This document shows positions 27,989 to 36,862 of a DNA stretch of 64,000 nt, piece by piece. Location of the stretch: assembly GCA_016709005.1 (NCBI GenBank), contig JADJEU010000021.1, forward strand, positions 199,593-263,592, written 5' to 3'. Numbering within the stretch: position 1 is the stretch's first letter; each line of letters starts with the position of its first letter. A program made the translations under genes and the position numbers. Below the pieces are notes generated by a model. That model worked only from the letters and a program-made list of their open reading frames with translations, was not told the DNA's origin and ran no database searches. Origin of the DNA: Crocinitomicaceae bacterium (lineage in GTDB: Bacteria; Bacteroidota; Bacteroidia; Flavobacteriales_D; Crocinitomicaceae).

Positions 27989-29090
27989 TGGAACAACTAT
28001 TGAGGATGGAAATAATTATGGCTGTCTTACAACCCAACCAAACCCCTCATGGTTTTATTTGGAAGCTACTAGCTATGGTATTGTTGAGTTGACATTTTCA
28101 GCATCAGAAGATATTGCTGTTATTTTTTACGGTCCCTTTGATGAAATCTCTGAATTAGTTTTTAATTGCGACAATTTAGGTGGAGTTCAATATCCAATTG
28201 CTGAGTGTACAGGCGCACCTTCGCCATCCGAAAATTTTACTTTGCACATCGAAGGAAATTATTATGTTGTACTTGTGACAAATCATGCACCAACTTCACA
28301 AACATTTACAGTTACCATGGTCGACGGTGCAGCCGCAATTGACTGTTCGAATGTACCAAATCCAGAATGTTGGCCTGATGTGGGTACGCACCAAATAAAA
28401 AAAAATGGTATTCTGAAAACTTCACCTCTTACTTTGTTTCTGAATGATACGCTTGAGTTAATTTCCAATGGTGATTATCTATTGCCAGGCAACACAATTC
28501 CACAGCCAGATGGAGACGGCGTTTATTCGGCACAACACATGTGGCTACTTTATACTTACGACCCGATGGTGTATGATCCAGACTCTGATCCAGCTTTTGT
28601 TGAAATCCTGAGTCCATCAGATTATTATATGGATATTAATAATGATACAAGCGATGTTGTAGAAAATTATGGCTGTGGCAACACGGTATGGTATGTTCCT
28701 GTAGTGGGTGATGATGGCATTGGTGGAAACGGAAATGTTGACAACGGTATAAATGATAATGGAAATTTGGATTGGGATAAAAATGGTGATGATTGTTTTG
28801 AAATCGGTAAAGGGATTCAAGTTACTTATCATTGTATGCTGAATACAGAGGAAATAAAAATGGTTCAGCCATCAATCTACTTTTCTGAAGGATATCTGCA
28901 TACTGAATCACAAGAAGAGCTTTTACTTAATTTTTATGACCTGAGTGGAAAAATTTTACAATCCACATTTTGTCATGAGGGAACTACTTCTATTCCGTTG
29001 AATTTATACGATGGTTGTTATCTTGTTCAAATTCTTTCAAAGACAAGCGGAGAAGTAATTGGTTCAAAAAATTTGGTTGTGATAAATTAA
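27909..29090 (+). CDS. Secreted protein with T9SS type A-like C-terminus
   Basis: A 393-residue frame. No ATG is available; the first codon usable is a GTG at 27909, but the preceding in-frame residues (ITTTFILVQSFTVSAQ) look like the end of a signal peptide, so the true start is probably upstream and obscured by an indel. The body starts SNGTCSGALPICADGG, a motif common in secreted Bacteroidota proteins, with a jelly-roll-like first domain (FYLEATSYGIVELTFSASED) and a second domain rich in Asp/Asn (GNGNVDNGINDNGNLDWDKN) that could bind calcium. The end (LNFYDLSGKILQS…YDGCYLVQIL) is a degenerate type A sorting domain. It overlaps the previous gene's end. Confidence 0.7.
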   Translation: MSAQSNGTCSGALPICADGGHVYTANSGTTIEDGNNYGCLTTQPNPSWFYLEATSYGIVELTFSASEDIAVIFYGPFDEISELVFNCDNLGGVQYPIAECTGAPSPSENFTLHIEGNYYVVLVTNHAPTSQTFTVTMVDGAAAIDCSNVPNPECWPDVGTHQIKKNGILKTSPLTLFLNDTLELISNGDYLLPGNTIPQPDGDGVYSAQHMWLLYTYDPMVYDPDSDPAFVEILSPSDYYMDINNDTSDVVENYGCGNTVWYVPVVGDDGIGGNGNVDNGINDNGNLDWDKNGDDCFEIGKGIQVTYHCMLNTEEIKMVQPSIYFSEGYLHTESQEELLLNFYDLSGKILQSTFCHEGTTSIPLNLYDGCYLVQILSKTSGEVIGSKNLVVIN

Positions 29091-29106
29091 ATGACTAGTT
29101 CACTTC

Positions 29107-29250
29107 TCATTTAAACATAGAAAAAACATAAATCAGCTCCAATGTAATTTGCTCACAAGGTTCGTCGTAAACTTTGTCTTGCTCTAGTGTATTGTCAAAA
29201 GCTTTAGGGTCATTGTAAAATGTAAACACACGTCGGTCAAAATAAATCAC
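29107..29250 (-). other. Coding-like tail behind the LOG gene
   Basis: A minus-strand frame of 47 residues (VIYFDRRVFTFYNDPKAFDN … EPCEQITLELIYVFSMFK) runs to a stop at 29107. It joins the LOG protein in frame if the A-run at 29259-29265 had one more base, so it may be that protein's true C-terminus or a separate remnant. Confidence 0.35.
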
Positions 29251-29993
29251 CCAACCTTTTTTTCACCAAGCAACCTATTCGGTTTGATCGGAGGATTCAA
29301 TTTGATGCCAGGATTTGTACGTGCATAATTTTGAATATGACTTACAACTTCAGCAACACTATCTGTATATAAAAGCAACTTGAGATCTTCCGGGCTGATG
29401 GTTCCTGCTTGAGCCATTTGTTCAATATGAGATATCAACTCTTTGTGAAATTCAACTCCCATAATTACAACCGGAAAAGGATCTGTTTTTTTGGTTTGAA
29501 TCAAGGTCAGCGTTTCAAAAAATTCATCAAGCGTTCCAAATCCGCCAGGCATAATGATGAATGCAAAAGAATATTTACGAAGCAATTCTTTACGCACAAA
29601 AAAGTATTCTATGTCTACATGTTTGTCAAGATAAGGATTGGCAAATTGTTCATGTGGTAAAACAATGTTACAGCCAATTGACAATCCACCTGCATCTTTT
29701 GCTCCGCGATTTGCGGCTTCCATAATTCCAGGTCCGCCACCGGTTATGATCGTGAAACCTAATTTTGAAATTTCTGCTGATACTTCTCTTGCCAATTTAT
29801 AATAGGGATGATCTTCCTTGAATCGGGCTGAACCAAATACGGTGATGCTGGGGCCAACAAAGTGGAATGTTCTGAACCCTTTGATGAATTGCATGACAAC
29901 TCCCAATGCGTATTTGAATTCTCGCCAGCGTCCCCTTGGTCCTTTTAAGAAACTTTGTTCTTCTCTGAAAAATGCTTTTTGTTTTTTTGACAT
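29247..29993 (-). CDS. LOG family (TIGR00730) Rossmann-fold protein
   Basis: A 248-residue homologue of lysine-decarboxylase-like LOG proteins. In plants and some bacteria these are cytokinin riboside 5'-monophosphate phosphoribohydrolases; the bacterial role is often nucleotide or purine-related. The phosphate-binding and catalytic motifs are both present: GGGPGIMEAANRGA and PGGFGTLDEFFE. The N-terminus (MSKKQKAFFREEQSFLKGPR) is longer than in the short LOGs, as in many Bacteroidota members. A frame shift in an A-run at the end may hide a longer C-terminus. It is monocistronic between T9SS cargo genes. Confidence 0.92.
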   Translation of the reverse strand: MSKKQKAFFREEQSFLKGPRGRWREFKYALGVVMQFIKGFRTFHFVGPSITVFGSARFKEDHPYYKLAREVSAEISKLGFTIITGGGPGIMEAANRGAKDAGGLSIGCNIVLPHEQFANPYLDKHVDIEYFFVRKELLRKYSFAFIIMPGGFGTLDEFFETLTLIQTKKTDPFPVVIMGVEFHKELISHIEQMAQAGTISPEDLKLLLYTDSVAEVVSHIQNYARTNPGIKLNPPIKPNRLLGEKKVG

Positions 29994-30136
29994 ACCAATT
30001 TTTCCTTTATTGAATGAGCTGGAGTTTTTCTGCGCAACTTTTTATTGAAGATTCGCCGTAAAGTTAGTTATAATCCATCTCCAATGATTAGAATCAGCGG
30101 TATCAGCAACATGAATTAGTTAGGTTGGAATTGTTT

Positions 30137-30169
30137 GAAAAAAAAAGCAGTCCCACCGGAACTGCTTTT
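30137..30169 (-). terminator. Intrinsic terminator
   Basis: AAAAGCAGT / ACTGCTTTT arms around CCCACCGGA. On the minus strand the stem is followed by a run of eight or more T, ending the transcript of the glycine-rich cargo gene at 30191. The A/T flanks may also let it work in the other direction. Confidence 0.85.
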
Positions 30170-30190
30170 CATTCATTTTAAAAAGATAAA

Positions 30191-31569
30191 TTACATTTTG
30201 ATCATAGAAATGATTTGTTTTAATTCATCTCTGCTAATTCGTAAAACATAAACACCTTCAGGTAAATTTGAAAAATCAGCAGACTCAATATTTTTTCCAC
30301 TGTACACAAGTTGACCTTGCGCGTTAATCAATTCAAAGTATTCACTACCATTTTCATTTTCAATGACGAGTTTATTTTTGAAAGGATTGGGATAAACAGT
30401 CAGATTTAAATTTGTTTGATTTTCATTGATTCCAACACCGCTGATGGTAACACAATCGGTAGTATCCATGCAGGTACCAACCTGCACAATAACCGAGTAT
30501 TCTCCGTCTGCGGTTGCAGTATAGCTGCTGCTGTTTTCACCAATAATGTGTGAACCATCAGAACAGTCGATCCAGCTGTATGAGGTTGCGCCAACTGCGT
30601 TTGCCGTAATCGTCAAACCGTTCACTGTCGTAGTTAAATCTAATACACAAACATCTACACAATCAGTAGTGTCTGCACAAGTTCCATTGTCAACAATAAC
30701 TGAATAGCTGCCACTTGCAGTTGCTGTATAGCTCGCATTGGTTTCGCCGGGATGTGTGATCCGGTAGAGCAATCAATCCATGAATATGTAGCGCCTGCTT
30801 CATTTGAGGTAATTGTGCTGCCAGTCACACTGGTCGTTAAATCAAGTGTGCAGGAAGTATAGGTAATCACGCAATATCCATCTGCTCCGGGACTTGAAGG
30901 ACCGCTGTTACCATTTCCACCGCCGCCGCCGCCGCCGTAATTTAATCCGGGAGTTGCAGGGTTGTTTCCGGTGCAAGATCCATCAATAAATCCAGATCCT
31001 TTTCCACCGTTACCACCAGGAGCACCACCACTATTGCCAGCGCTGCCGCCGGGTTGCAAACAGTTACTTCCAGTCCATGCTGGCGTGCTACCACCTATCG
31101 TACCGTTACTGACTGATCCGCCAGCACCGCCACCGCCGCCACCGAAATAAGTATAGGTTCCATTTCCACCTGCTCCTCCGCTGCGATTAATTGTTCCACC
31201 AACTCCATTTCCAGGAGCACCTCCTGGAGAAGCTCCACCTGAATTTCCATTCGATCCACCCGTTGCTAAAATGAGTGCATCCACACTGGTTGTTCCCGCT
31301 ATTGAACCTGATCCATTTGTGCCCACTGTGATGTTGAGTGTTGCACCAGGTGTCACAGTATAAGTTCCCGATGCATAGCCACCGCCACCACCGCCACCGC
31401 CGCCATTGCCGCCGCCATCACCGCCGGCGCCAACTACTTCAATGTCGATTTCGGTTACACCTGCAGGAACCAAAAAAGTTCCATTACTTGTAAAAGGGAC
31501 TGACGTTGTTTGTGCGATGCTTGCACCGCAGAACAAAAGTCCAAAAAATGTTTTGTATATTTTTTTCAT
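30191..31569 (-). CDS. Glycine-rich T9SS type A cargo (frameshift)
   Basis: A secreted protein of about 458 residues with signal MKKIYKTFFGLLFCGASIAQ. After a strand-rich start (FTSNGTFLVPAGVTEIDIEV) comes a Gly-rich domain (about 45-235; GGGNGGGGGGGGGYASG and similar) as in bacterial glycine-rich adhesin-like domains. Two Ig-like ~75-residue units follow, with YSWIDCS(D/T)GSHI…YTATADGEYSVIVQVGTC; the first is split by one lost base near 30750. The end is a type A sorting domain (TVYPNPFKNKLVIEN … LPEGVYVLRI). The function is unknown; surface structural or adhesive roles are plausible. A terminator lies directly downstream. Confidence 0.85.
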
Positions 31570-31927
31570 AGATAATCATTTGGTATGAGATTAAATGTAA
31601 AGTATTTTGTCGAAACTTACTCTATCAAGTTGATATTTCAATGCAGTCAAACTTGTATAACTCATAATGTTCGATTTGCGTTGTAAGTTAGAATCATGAC
31701 AAGTACTGACAAATTCACAAAAGTGGTTGCTGTTTTTTTAAGTTGCGATATCCTCAATAAGTGAATTATGCAACATTTGAACTCTTTTTTGTAAGGTATG
31801 ATATTGTAGATCGTGCCACATTTGTTCAATTAAGATATTGAGATTTGAATTTTCATTTTCAGTTGACAAGATTCGATCAAACCAAAACTTGAAATCGATA
31901 TTTTATATAAAAATCAAGTCATTCAAA
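31570..31927. other. Divergent intergenic region
   Basis: Between a minus-strand and a plus-strand gene. Very AT-rich; only a 22-codon frame (31696-31764) appears and I do not support it as a gene. Promoters for both genes presumably lie here. Confidence 0.4.
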
Positions 31928-32821
31928 ATGCAATTTAAATGGCGCCATTTAGGCGGACTTTTCAAAACTACTTTTTACTCGTGGGTTAAAAAAGACCCAT
32001 TTGGCCAAAGCGCAGTGATTGCCTATTATGCTATTTTTAGTATTCCGGGTTTATTGGTTTTGGTGATTACGGCTGCTGGATTTTTTTATGGAAAAGATGC
32101 AGCAACTGAAGGTTTAATGGAACAAGTTTCATTGACGATGGGAGCTGAAACTGCTACGCAAATTGAAGATATTTTGATTCATACGGCAAAGACTAAATCA
32201 AGCATCTGGGCTTCTATTTTGGGTGTTGTAATTTTGCTCATTGGAGCAACAGGTGTTTTTGTTGAATTGCAAAAAGCTCTCAATCAAATTTGGGAAGTGG
32301 AGGTAATTCCTCGAAAAGGAATTGTGAAAATTTTAAGAGCCAGACTTTTTTCATTTGGATTAATTTTGGCAATCGCCTTTTTGTTGTTGATCTCATTAGC
32401 AGTATCCACCCTGCTTGCCGCAATGACCAATTGGATTACCCATGACACGTCTGCGTTTATGACCGTTGTATTTACATCCGTGAATTTGCTGGTGTCTTTT
32501 GCATTCATTTCTGTTTTGTTTGCAATGATGTTTAAAATTTTACCGGATGCACGAATCAAATGGAAACATGTCTGGCTGGGTTCAATTGTCACTGGCATTC
32601 TTTTTACGTTGGGTAAAACTGCACTTGCATTTTATTTTGGGAAAGCCAATCCAGCCTCTGGTTACGGCGCCGCCGGGTCAATCATTTTAATCTTGTTGTG
32701 GGTATCTTACTCGTCTATGATTTTATTTTTTGGTGCTGAATTTACGGCTGCTTATGCAAAAAAATACGATGGCAAAATTCCGGCAATCAGAAATTCAAAA
32801 AAGATTAAGAGCAAATTTTAG
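31928..32821 (+). CDS. YihY/BrkB (UPF0761) family inner-membrane protein
   Basis: A 297-residue integral membrane protein of the YihY/BrkB family, function not established (BrkB was once linked to serum resistance; not an RNase BN). I choose the ATG at 31928 (MQFKWRHLGGLF) because the upstream in-frame extension from 31838 is Lys/Phe-rich and unlike the family. Six hydrophobic segments are visible, among them AVIAYYAIFSIPGLLVLVIT, SIWASILGVVILLIGATGVF and GSIILILLWVSYSSMILFFG. The family signatures SAVIAYYAIFSIPGLL, ELQKALNQIWEV and YGAAGSIILILLWVSY are present, and the Gly-Ala-Glu (GAEFTAAYAKKY) end is typical. Confidence 0.9.
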   Translation: MQFKWRHLGGLFKTTFYSWVKKDPFGQSAVIAYYAIFSIPGLLVLVITAAGFFYGKDAATEGLMEQVSLTMGAETATQIEDILIHTAKTKSSIWASILGVVILLIGATGVFVELQKALNQIWEVEVIPRKGIVKILRARLFSFGLILAIAFLLLISLAVSTLLAAMTNWITHDTSAFMTVVFTSVNLLVSFAFISVLFAMMFKILPDARIKWKHVWLGSIVTGILFTLGKTALAFYFGKANPASGYGAAGSIILILLWVSYSSMILFFGAEFTAAYAKKYDGKIPAIRNSKKIKSKF

Positions 32822-32906
32822 TGCATACTTGAAAAGACTGTTGCTTACAAAAATCGCTGCTTCTGAAGGTTCATTGAAGCAAATTATTCAATGCAGTATT
32901 GCTTGG

Positions 32907-33557
32907 CTACCGCACCAGTAAATTAGAAACAACCTGCAAACTCAATCGCACTTCTTTTGAATTGCAGACGGTCAGCATCGATCCGTCAAAATTTTCTATC
33001 TCAACAACTTTTATCGTAGTTCCGATTTTCATTTTATAGCGATCTAAAAATTTCAGAAATGCTGCCGAGTGATCCGCAACGCCGCTCAGTGTATAAGTTC
33101 TTCCAACTTTTGCGTCGGCTAGTTTTTTGAATTCAGGTTTTTGAAATCTTCCTTTTTCATCCGGAATTGGATCACCGTGCGGATCATAAGCAGGATTGCC
33201 AATTTTTTTAGCGAGCTTTTGAACGAGTTTATCACTTTTAATATGCTCCAGTTCTTCAGCCAATTCATGCACTTCATCCCAGCCAAAGCCCAATTCCTGC
33301 GCTAGGTAGGTCTCCCAAATGCGGTGACGCCTTACAATATTCAAAGCTTGTTTAATGCCTTGCGATGTTAATCGCGTACCATACGATTTTTCATATTCAA
33401 CCAATTTCAGTTGATGCAGTTTTTTAACGGCTTCGGTTACAGTTGCCGGAATCACATGCAAACGATCTGCAAGATCTTTATTGGTAACAACGAACGAATT
33501 GCCATCTGACAAGTGATAAATGGTTTTTAAATAGTTTTCGATGGTTTGCTGATGCAT
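32907..33557 (-). CDS. DtxR/MntR-family metal-dependent transcriptional regulator
   Basis: A 216-residue repressor-type regulator that senses Fe(II) or Mn(II). The N-terminal winged helix (MHQQTIENYLKTIYHLS … VIPATVTEAVKKLHQL) is followed by the dimerisation and metal-binding domain with RHRIWETYLAQELG, WDEVHELAEELEHI and GNPAYDPHGDPIP, where the conserved Glu and His ligands lie. A C-terminal FeoA/SH3-like domain completes it (VADHSAAFLKFLDRYKM … KEVRLSLQVVSNLLV). It is divergent from the di-haem oxidoreductase operon, with a dyad between them; it likely controls that operon and itself. Which metal it senses is not readable here. Confidence 0.92.
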   Translation of the reverse strand: MHQQTIENYLKTIYHLSDGNSFVVTNKDLADRLHVIPATVTEAVKKLHQLKLVEYEKSYGTRLTSQGIKQALNIVRRHRIWETYLAQELGFGWDEVHELAEELEHIKSDKLVQKLAKKIGNPAYDPHGDPIPDEKGRFQKPEFKKLADAKVGRTYTLSGVADHSAAFLKFLDRYKMKIGTTIKVVEIENFDGSMLTVCNSKEVRLSLQVVSNLLVR

Positions 33558-33565
33558 AAAAAATT

Positions 33566-33584
33566 ATTTTGGTCTGCCAAAAAT
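33566..33584. promoter_or_regulatory. Candidate metalloregulator operator
   Basis: The dyad ATTTTGG-TCTG-CCAAAAAT lies 10-30 bp in front of the regulator gene and 55-75 bp in front of the divergent oxidoreductase gene. Its form, T-rich/GG…CC/A-rich, resembles DtxR/MntR-type operators. Assignment is by position and symmetry only. Confidence 0.5.
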
Positions 33585-33639
33585 AATAATTATAGTTTAT
33601 AACTAATCATTCAACTTTGCAAAAAAAAATGGATTTGTT

Positions 33640-34856
33640 ATGACGAGAACGGATAAATTCAATTTAATCGCCTTGATTTTTTTAGGCCATTCTTTTGTTA
33701 TCTGCGAAAAGTTTTTACCCGATGCGCCTCAAGAATATGAACTCCTGGATGGACCAGTAGAAGGTTTGAATTCGGAAGAAAACACAAAATTCCTTAAAGG
33801 GGATGTTGCTTTTAACGATGAAATCTTTACCGCACAAACTGGCTTAGGACCTAATTTTGTTTCAACCTCTTGTGGATCTTGTCACGCCGGAGATGGCAAA
33901 GGACATCCTTTTACAACGCTCACACGGTTTGGTCAATCTGATTCAACAGGAAATCAATTTATGGCTTACGGTGCTCCGCAATTGCAGAACAGAGCTATTC
34001 CAGGATATTTACCGGAAACAATACCTGCAGGTGCAACATCTTCAAAATTTACACCGCCTGCAAATACGGGTTTAGGCTTTTTAGCTGCATTAACCGATGC
34101 ACAAATTCTTGCAAACGCAGATCCAAATGATTTAAATGGAGATGGAATTTCGGGGGTACCCAATTTTATTTCAGCACCATTTTATTTTATTCCGCAAAAT
34201 TTTCATCAATTCATCAATGGAAAATACATCGGCCGCTTTGGTAAAAAAGCGGCAGCCATTGATTTGCTTCATCAAACTGTAAATGCGTATAATCAAGATA
34301 TGGGAATCACTTCTGAATTTGCGCCTGCCGAACCGGGAATAAATGGAGCAGGGGTGTATCCATTGGCTGATCCTGAAGTGAGCATCAATACTATTATGGA
34401 TGTCGTTTTTTATCTGCGCACTTTAAAAGCACCCATTCAACGTGATCAAACAAATCCGGATGTACTTGCCGGAAAACAAATTTTCACAGATTTAAAATGT
34501 GCTGCCTGTCACATGCCTGAATGGACAACGGGTCAATCTGATATCGCTGCGCTTTCTTACAAAACATTTTATCCTTATACCGATTTATTATTGCATGATA
34601 TGGGTCCGGGTTTAGATGATGGGATACCGAAGGAACCGCTTTAACCGCTGAATGGAGAACGCCACCGCTATGGGGTTTAGGTCTTTCAAAAAATTCGCAA
34701 GGTGGATCCTATTATCTAATGCACGACGGTCGCGCAACAACCATTGAACAAGCTATTTTATTACACGGCGGTGAAGCACTTCAAAGCAAAACCATGTATG
34801 AATTTTTATCAGATTCGGAGAAGCAAAAACTAATTCAATTTCTGGAAAGTTTATAA
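33640..34856 (+). CDS. Di-haem oxidoreductase family protein, DUF1111 (frameshift)
   Basis: A c-type cytochrome of about 405 residues. Two haem-binding motifs are visible: CGSCH at residues 78-82 and CAACH at 287-291; both lie in the family context (GLGPNFVSTSCGSCHAGDGK; GKQIFTDLKCAACHMPEW). The N-terminus is a hydrophobic export segment (FNLIALIFLGHSFVI). One lost A near 34638 shifts the frame at …DGIPKE, after which …TALTAEWRTPPLWGLGLSKN… and DGRATTIEQAILLHGGE complete the family to the stop at 34854-34856. In other genomes DUF1111 proteins sit beside imelysin and iron-uptake genes, which fits the neighbouring metalloregulator. Confidence 0.85.
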
Positions 34857-34858
34857 GT

Positions 34859-35298
34859 ATGGAACGAAGTGAATTTTTAAAAGTCTGTGGAGGAGCTTGT
34901 CTTGGATTGATTGGTTTATCAGCATTCATGCAGAGTTGCGCAACAACGTATTATGCGCAGGCATCTCTTGAAAACAAAGCATTCAACTGAACAAACAAGA
35001 ATTTGAAAAAATAAAAGACGACGAAATCAAATACCGGAAATATGTTTTAGTAAAAGTTGATTCGATCAATTATCCGATTCTGGTCAATCGAATCGATGCT
35101 GAGAATTATACAGCGCTTTTATTAAAATGTACGCATCAGGGCAATGTGCTTGCAGTGAGCGGCAACGTGCTAACCTGCGCTGCGCATGGCAGTGAGTTTG
35201 ATCGCAACGGGGAAGTTTTACAAGGTCCTGCTGCTGAAAAATTGATTTCGTATCCGGTAACAGCTGATGAAAAAACTATTTATATCCAACTTGGTTAA
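34859..35298 (+). CDS. Rieske [2Fe-2S] domain protein, secreted (frameshift)
   Basis: Starts 3 bp after the di-haem gene, so it is co-transcribed. The N-terminus (MERSEFLKVCGGACLGLIGL … FMQSC) has a hydrophobic stretch ending in a lipobox-like MQSC. The frame breaks near 34988 (…ENKAFN|LNKQEFEKIK…) by one lost base. The Rieske ligands are complete: CTHQG and CAAHG, 18 residues apart (KCTHQGNVLAVSGNVLTC AAHGSEF). It would carry one electron pair at relatively high potential, consistent with a partner role to the di-haem protein. Full length about 145 residues. Confidence 0.82.
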
Positions 35299-35299
35299 T

Positions 35300-36526
35300 A
35301 TGAAAAATGTAATTTTTATTTTCTTTCTGTTTTATTCCATTCTTGGTTTGACGCAAGGTGATACAACGTCATTTATTACGCGCACACCTCCCGATACTTC
35401 CGGAATCAAAATGAACATGGATGCCGTTTATGACCGACCTTTTCTTCAAGCTGGCAGAATGCCGGTTTCAGTCGGTGGATACGTAGAAGCTAACAGTAGC
35501 TATTTTCAAACAGAAGGAATCACAGATGGTTTGTCATTTCAAATTCCGCGCATGACAATTTTTATGTCTTCTACTATTAAAAACAGAATTCATTTTTTAA
35601 CGGAGATTGAATTTGAAGAAGGCGGAAAACAAGTTGCCATTGAATTTGCATCCATGGATTTGGAGATTCATCCGCTATTTAATTTGAGAGGAGGAATTGT
35701 TATGAATCCAATCGGCGCCTTTAATCAAAATCACGATGGCCCCAAATGGGAATTCATCAGCCGACCCATCGCAAGTACGACGATTATTCCTGCAACGTGG
35801 AGCAATGTTGGATTTGGAGTTTTTGGAAAATACGGTTTCGGAAAATTTGTTTGGGCTTATGAAGGATATATCACTAATGGTTTTGACGATCAGATTATTT
35901 CGAATTCTGAAAACAGAACCTGGCTTCCTGCAAGCAAATTAAATGATGCGAGATTTGAAGAAAGTTTTAACGGTGTTCCCTTGATCACGGCAAAAACTGC
36001 TTTACGTCATCGCAAGTTCGGGGAGATTGGATTTTCGTGGATGGGTGGCGTGTATAATAAATTTGAAGTGGATGGTTTATACATTGATTCGCGAAGAAGA
36101 ATTGACTTATTCGCCGTTGATTTTAATTCTGTCATTCCTGTTTTAAAAACACAAATTAAAGGTGAATGGGTGTGGGCTATGATTGATATTCCGGATACTT
36201 ATTCGCAACAATATGGTGAACAACAACAAGGCGGTTTTGTAGACATCGTTCAACCCATCTTACAACGAAAAATGTTTGGTTGGGAAAACACAACACTGAA
36301 TCTTGCATTCCGATTTGAATATGTGGATTACAATGTTGGATCCTTTGATGAAACCGGTGGAAACATCTCCGATCACATCTACGCATTCGTCCCTGGAATC
36401 AGTTTCAGGCCTTCTGCACAAACTGTCATTCGTGCTAATTACAGATATGAACTTCAAACTGATTTATTAGGAAATCCAGCAAGCAGAACAGCGGGATTTC
36501 AATTTGGATTTTCTACTTATTTCTAA
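35300..36526 (+). CDS. Outer-membrane beta-barrel (porin-like) protein
   Basis: The ATG at 35300 (MKNVIFIFFLFYSILGLTQG, a signal peptide) directly follows the Rieske gene and is preferable to 35267, which lies inside it. The 408-residue protein shows regular amphipathic strands ending in aromatic residues (GYVEANSSYFQ, RIHFLTEIEFEEG, FVWAYEGYITNGF, LAFRFEYVDYNVG, FQFGFSTYF), with a C-terminal Phe, typical of 14-18 stranded barrels. It is the third gene of the metalloregulator-linked operon, so an iron- or phosphate-selective uptake role is a reasonable inference. Confidence 0.75.
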   Translation: MKNVIFIFFLFYSILGLTQGDTTSFITRTPPDTSGIKMNMDAVYDRPFLQAGRMPVSVGGYVEANSSYFQTEGITDGLSFQIPRMTIFMSSTIKNRIHFLTEIEFEEGGKQVAIEFASMDLEIHPLFNLRGGIVMNPIGAFNQNHDGPKWEFISRPIASTTIIPATWSNVGFGVFGKYGFGKFVWAYEGYITNGFDDQIISNSENRTWLPASKLNDARFEESFNGVPLITAKTALRHRKFGEIGFSWMGGVYNKFEVDGLYIDSRRRIDLFAVDFNSVIPVLKTQIKGEWVWAMIDIPDTYSQQYGEQQQGGFVDIVQPILQRKMFGWENTTLNLAFRFEYVDYNVGSFDETGGNISDHIYAFVPGISFRPSAQTVIRANYRYELQTDLLGNPASRTAGFQFGFSTYF

Positions 36527-36862
36527 GTTGAGATTTTTTGGAATGATCTGATAGTTCATAACTATTACACAAAGGAACACAAAGAAGACACAAAGGTTCA
36601 CAAAGTTTTTCACCGCAAAGGCGCAGAGGACGCAAAGAAAAAATATAAGGACTTAATTCACAAAAAAAAACTCTGCGTTCTCGGCGCCTCTGCGGTAAGT
36701 CTTCATTTATCCCAATCAAATCTGCGCTAATCTGCGGTTTTTAAATCCGCGAAAATCTGCCCCGAAGGGACCACCCTGTAGCGGGAAAATAAGCCCTGGT
36801 AGCCAGCACTAAGTCAAACCTAATTCCTAAAATGACTTATTCCGATACAATTTCCAATCATC
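36527..36862. other. Intergenic region filled with repeats
   Basis: No gene. It holds a long inverted repeat at 36612-36696 and, at 36719-36770, direct units of AATCTGCG type (TCTGCGCTAATCTGCGG … CCGCGAAAATCTGCC). Similar units occur at 41583-41632 and near 61200. Confidence 0.7.
36612..36696. repeat. Inverted repeat of the ACCGCAGAGGCGC type
   Basis: Left arm ACCGCAAAGGCGCAGAGGAC (36612-36631, extending to 36637) and right arm CTCTGCGTTCTCGGCGCCTC TGCGGT (36671-36696) are imperfect reverse complements around a 33-base AT-rich loop. This is a widely dispersed intergenic repeat type. Confidence 0.75.

Noticed and set aside
28617..28832. Ile-rich minus-strand frame
   Set aside because: It is antisense to the Asp/Asn-rich segment of the secreted protein at 27909-29090.
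30962..31150. Pro-rich plus-strand frame (PPLPPGAPPLLPALPPG)
   Set aside because: It is the antisense shadow of the glycine-rich domain of the minus-strand cargo gene.
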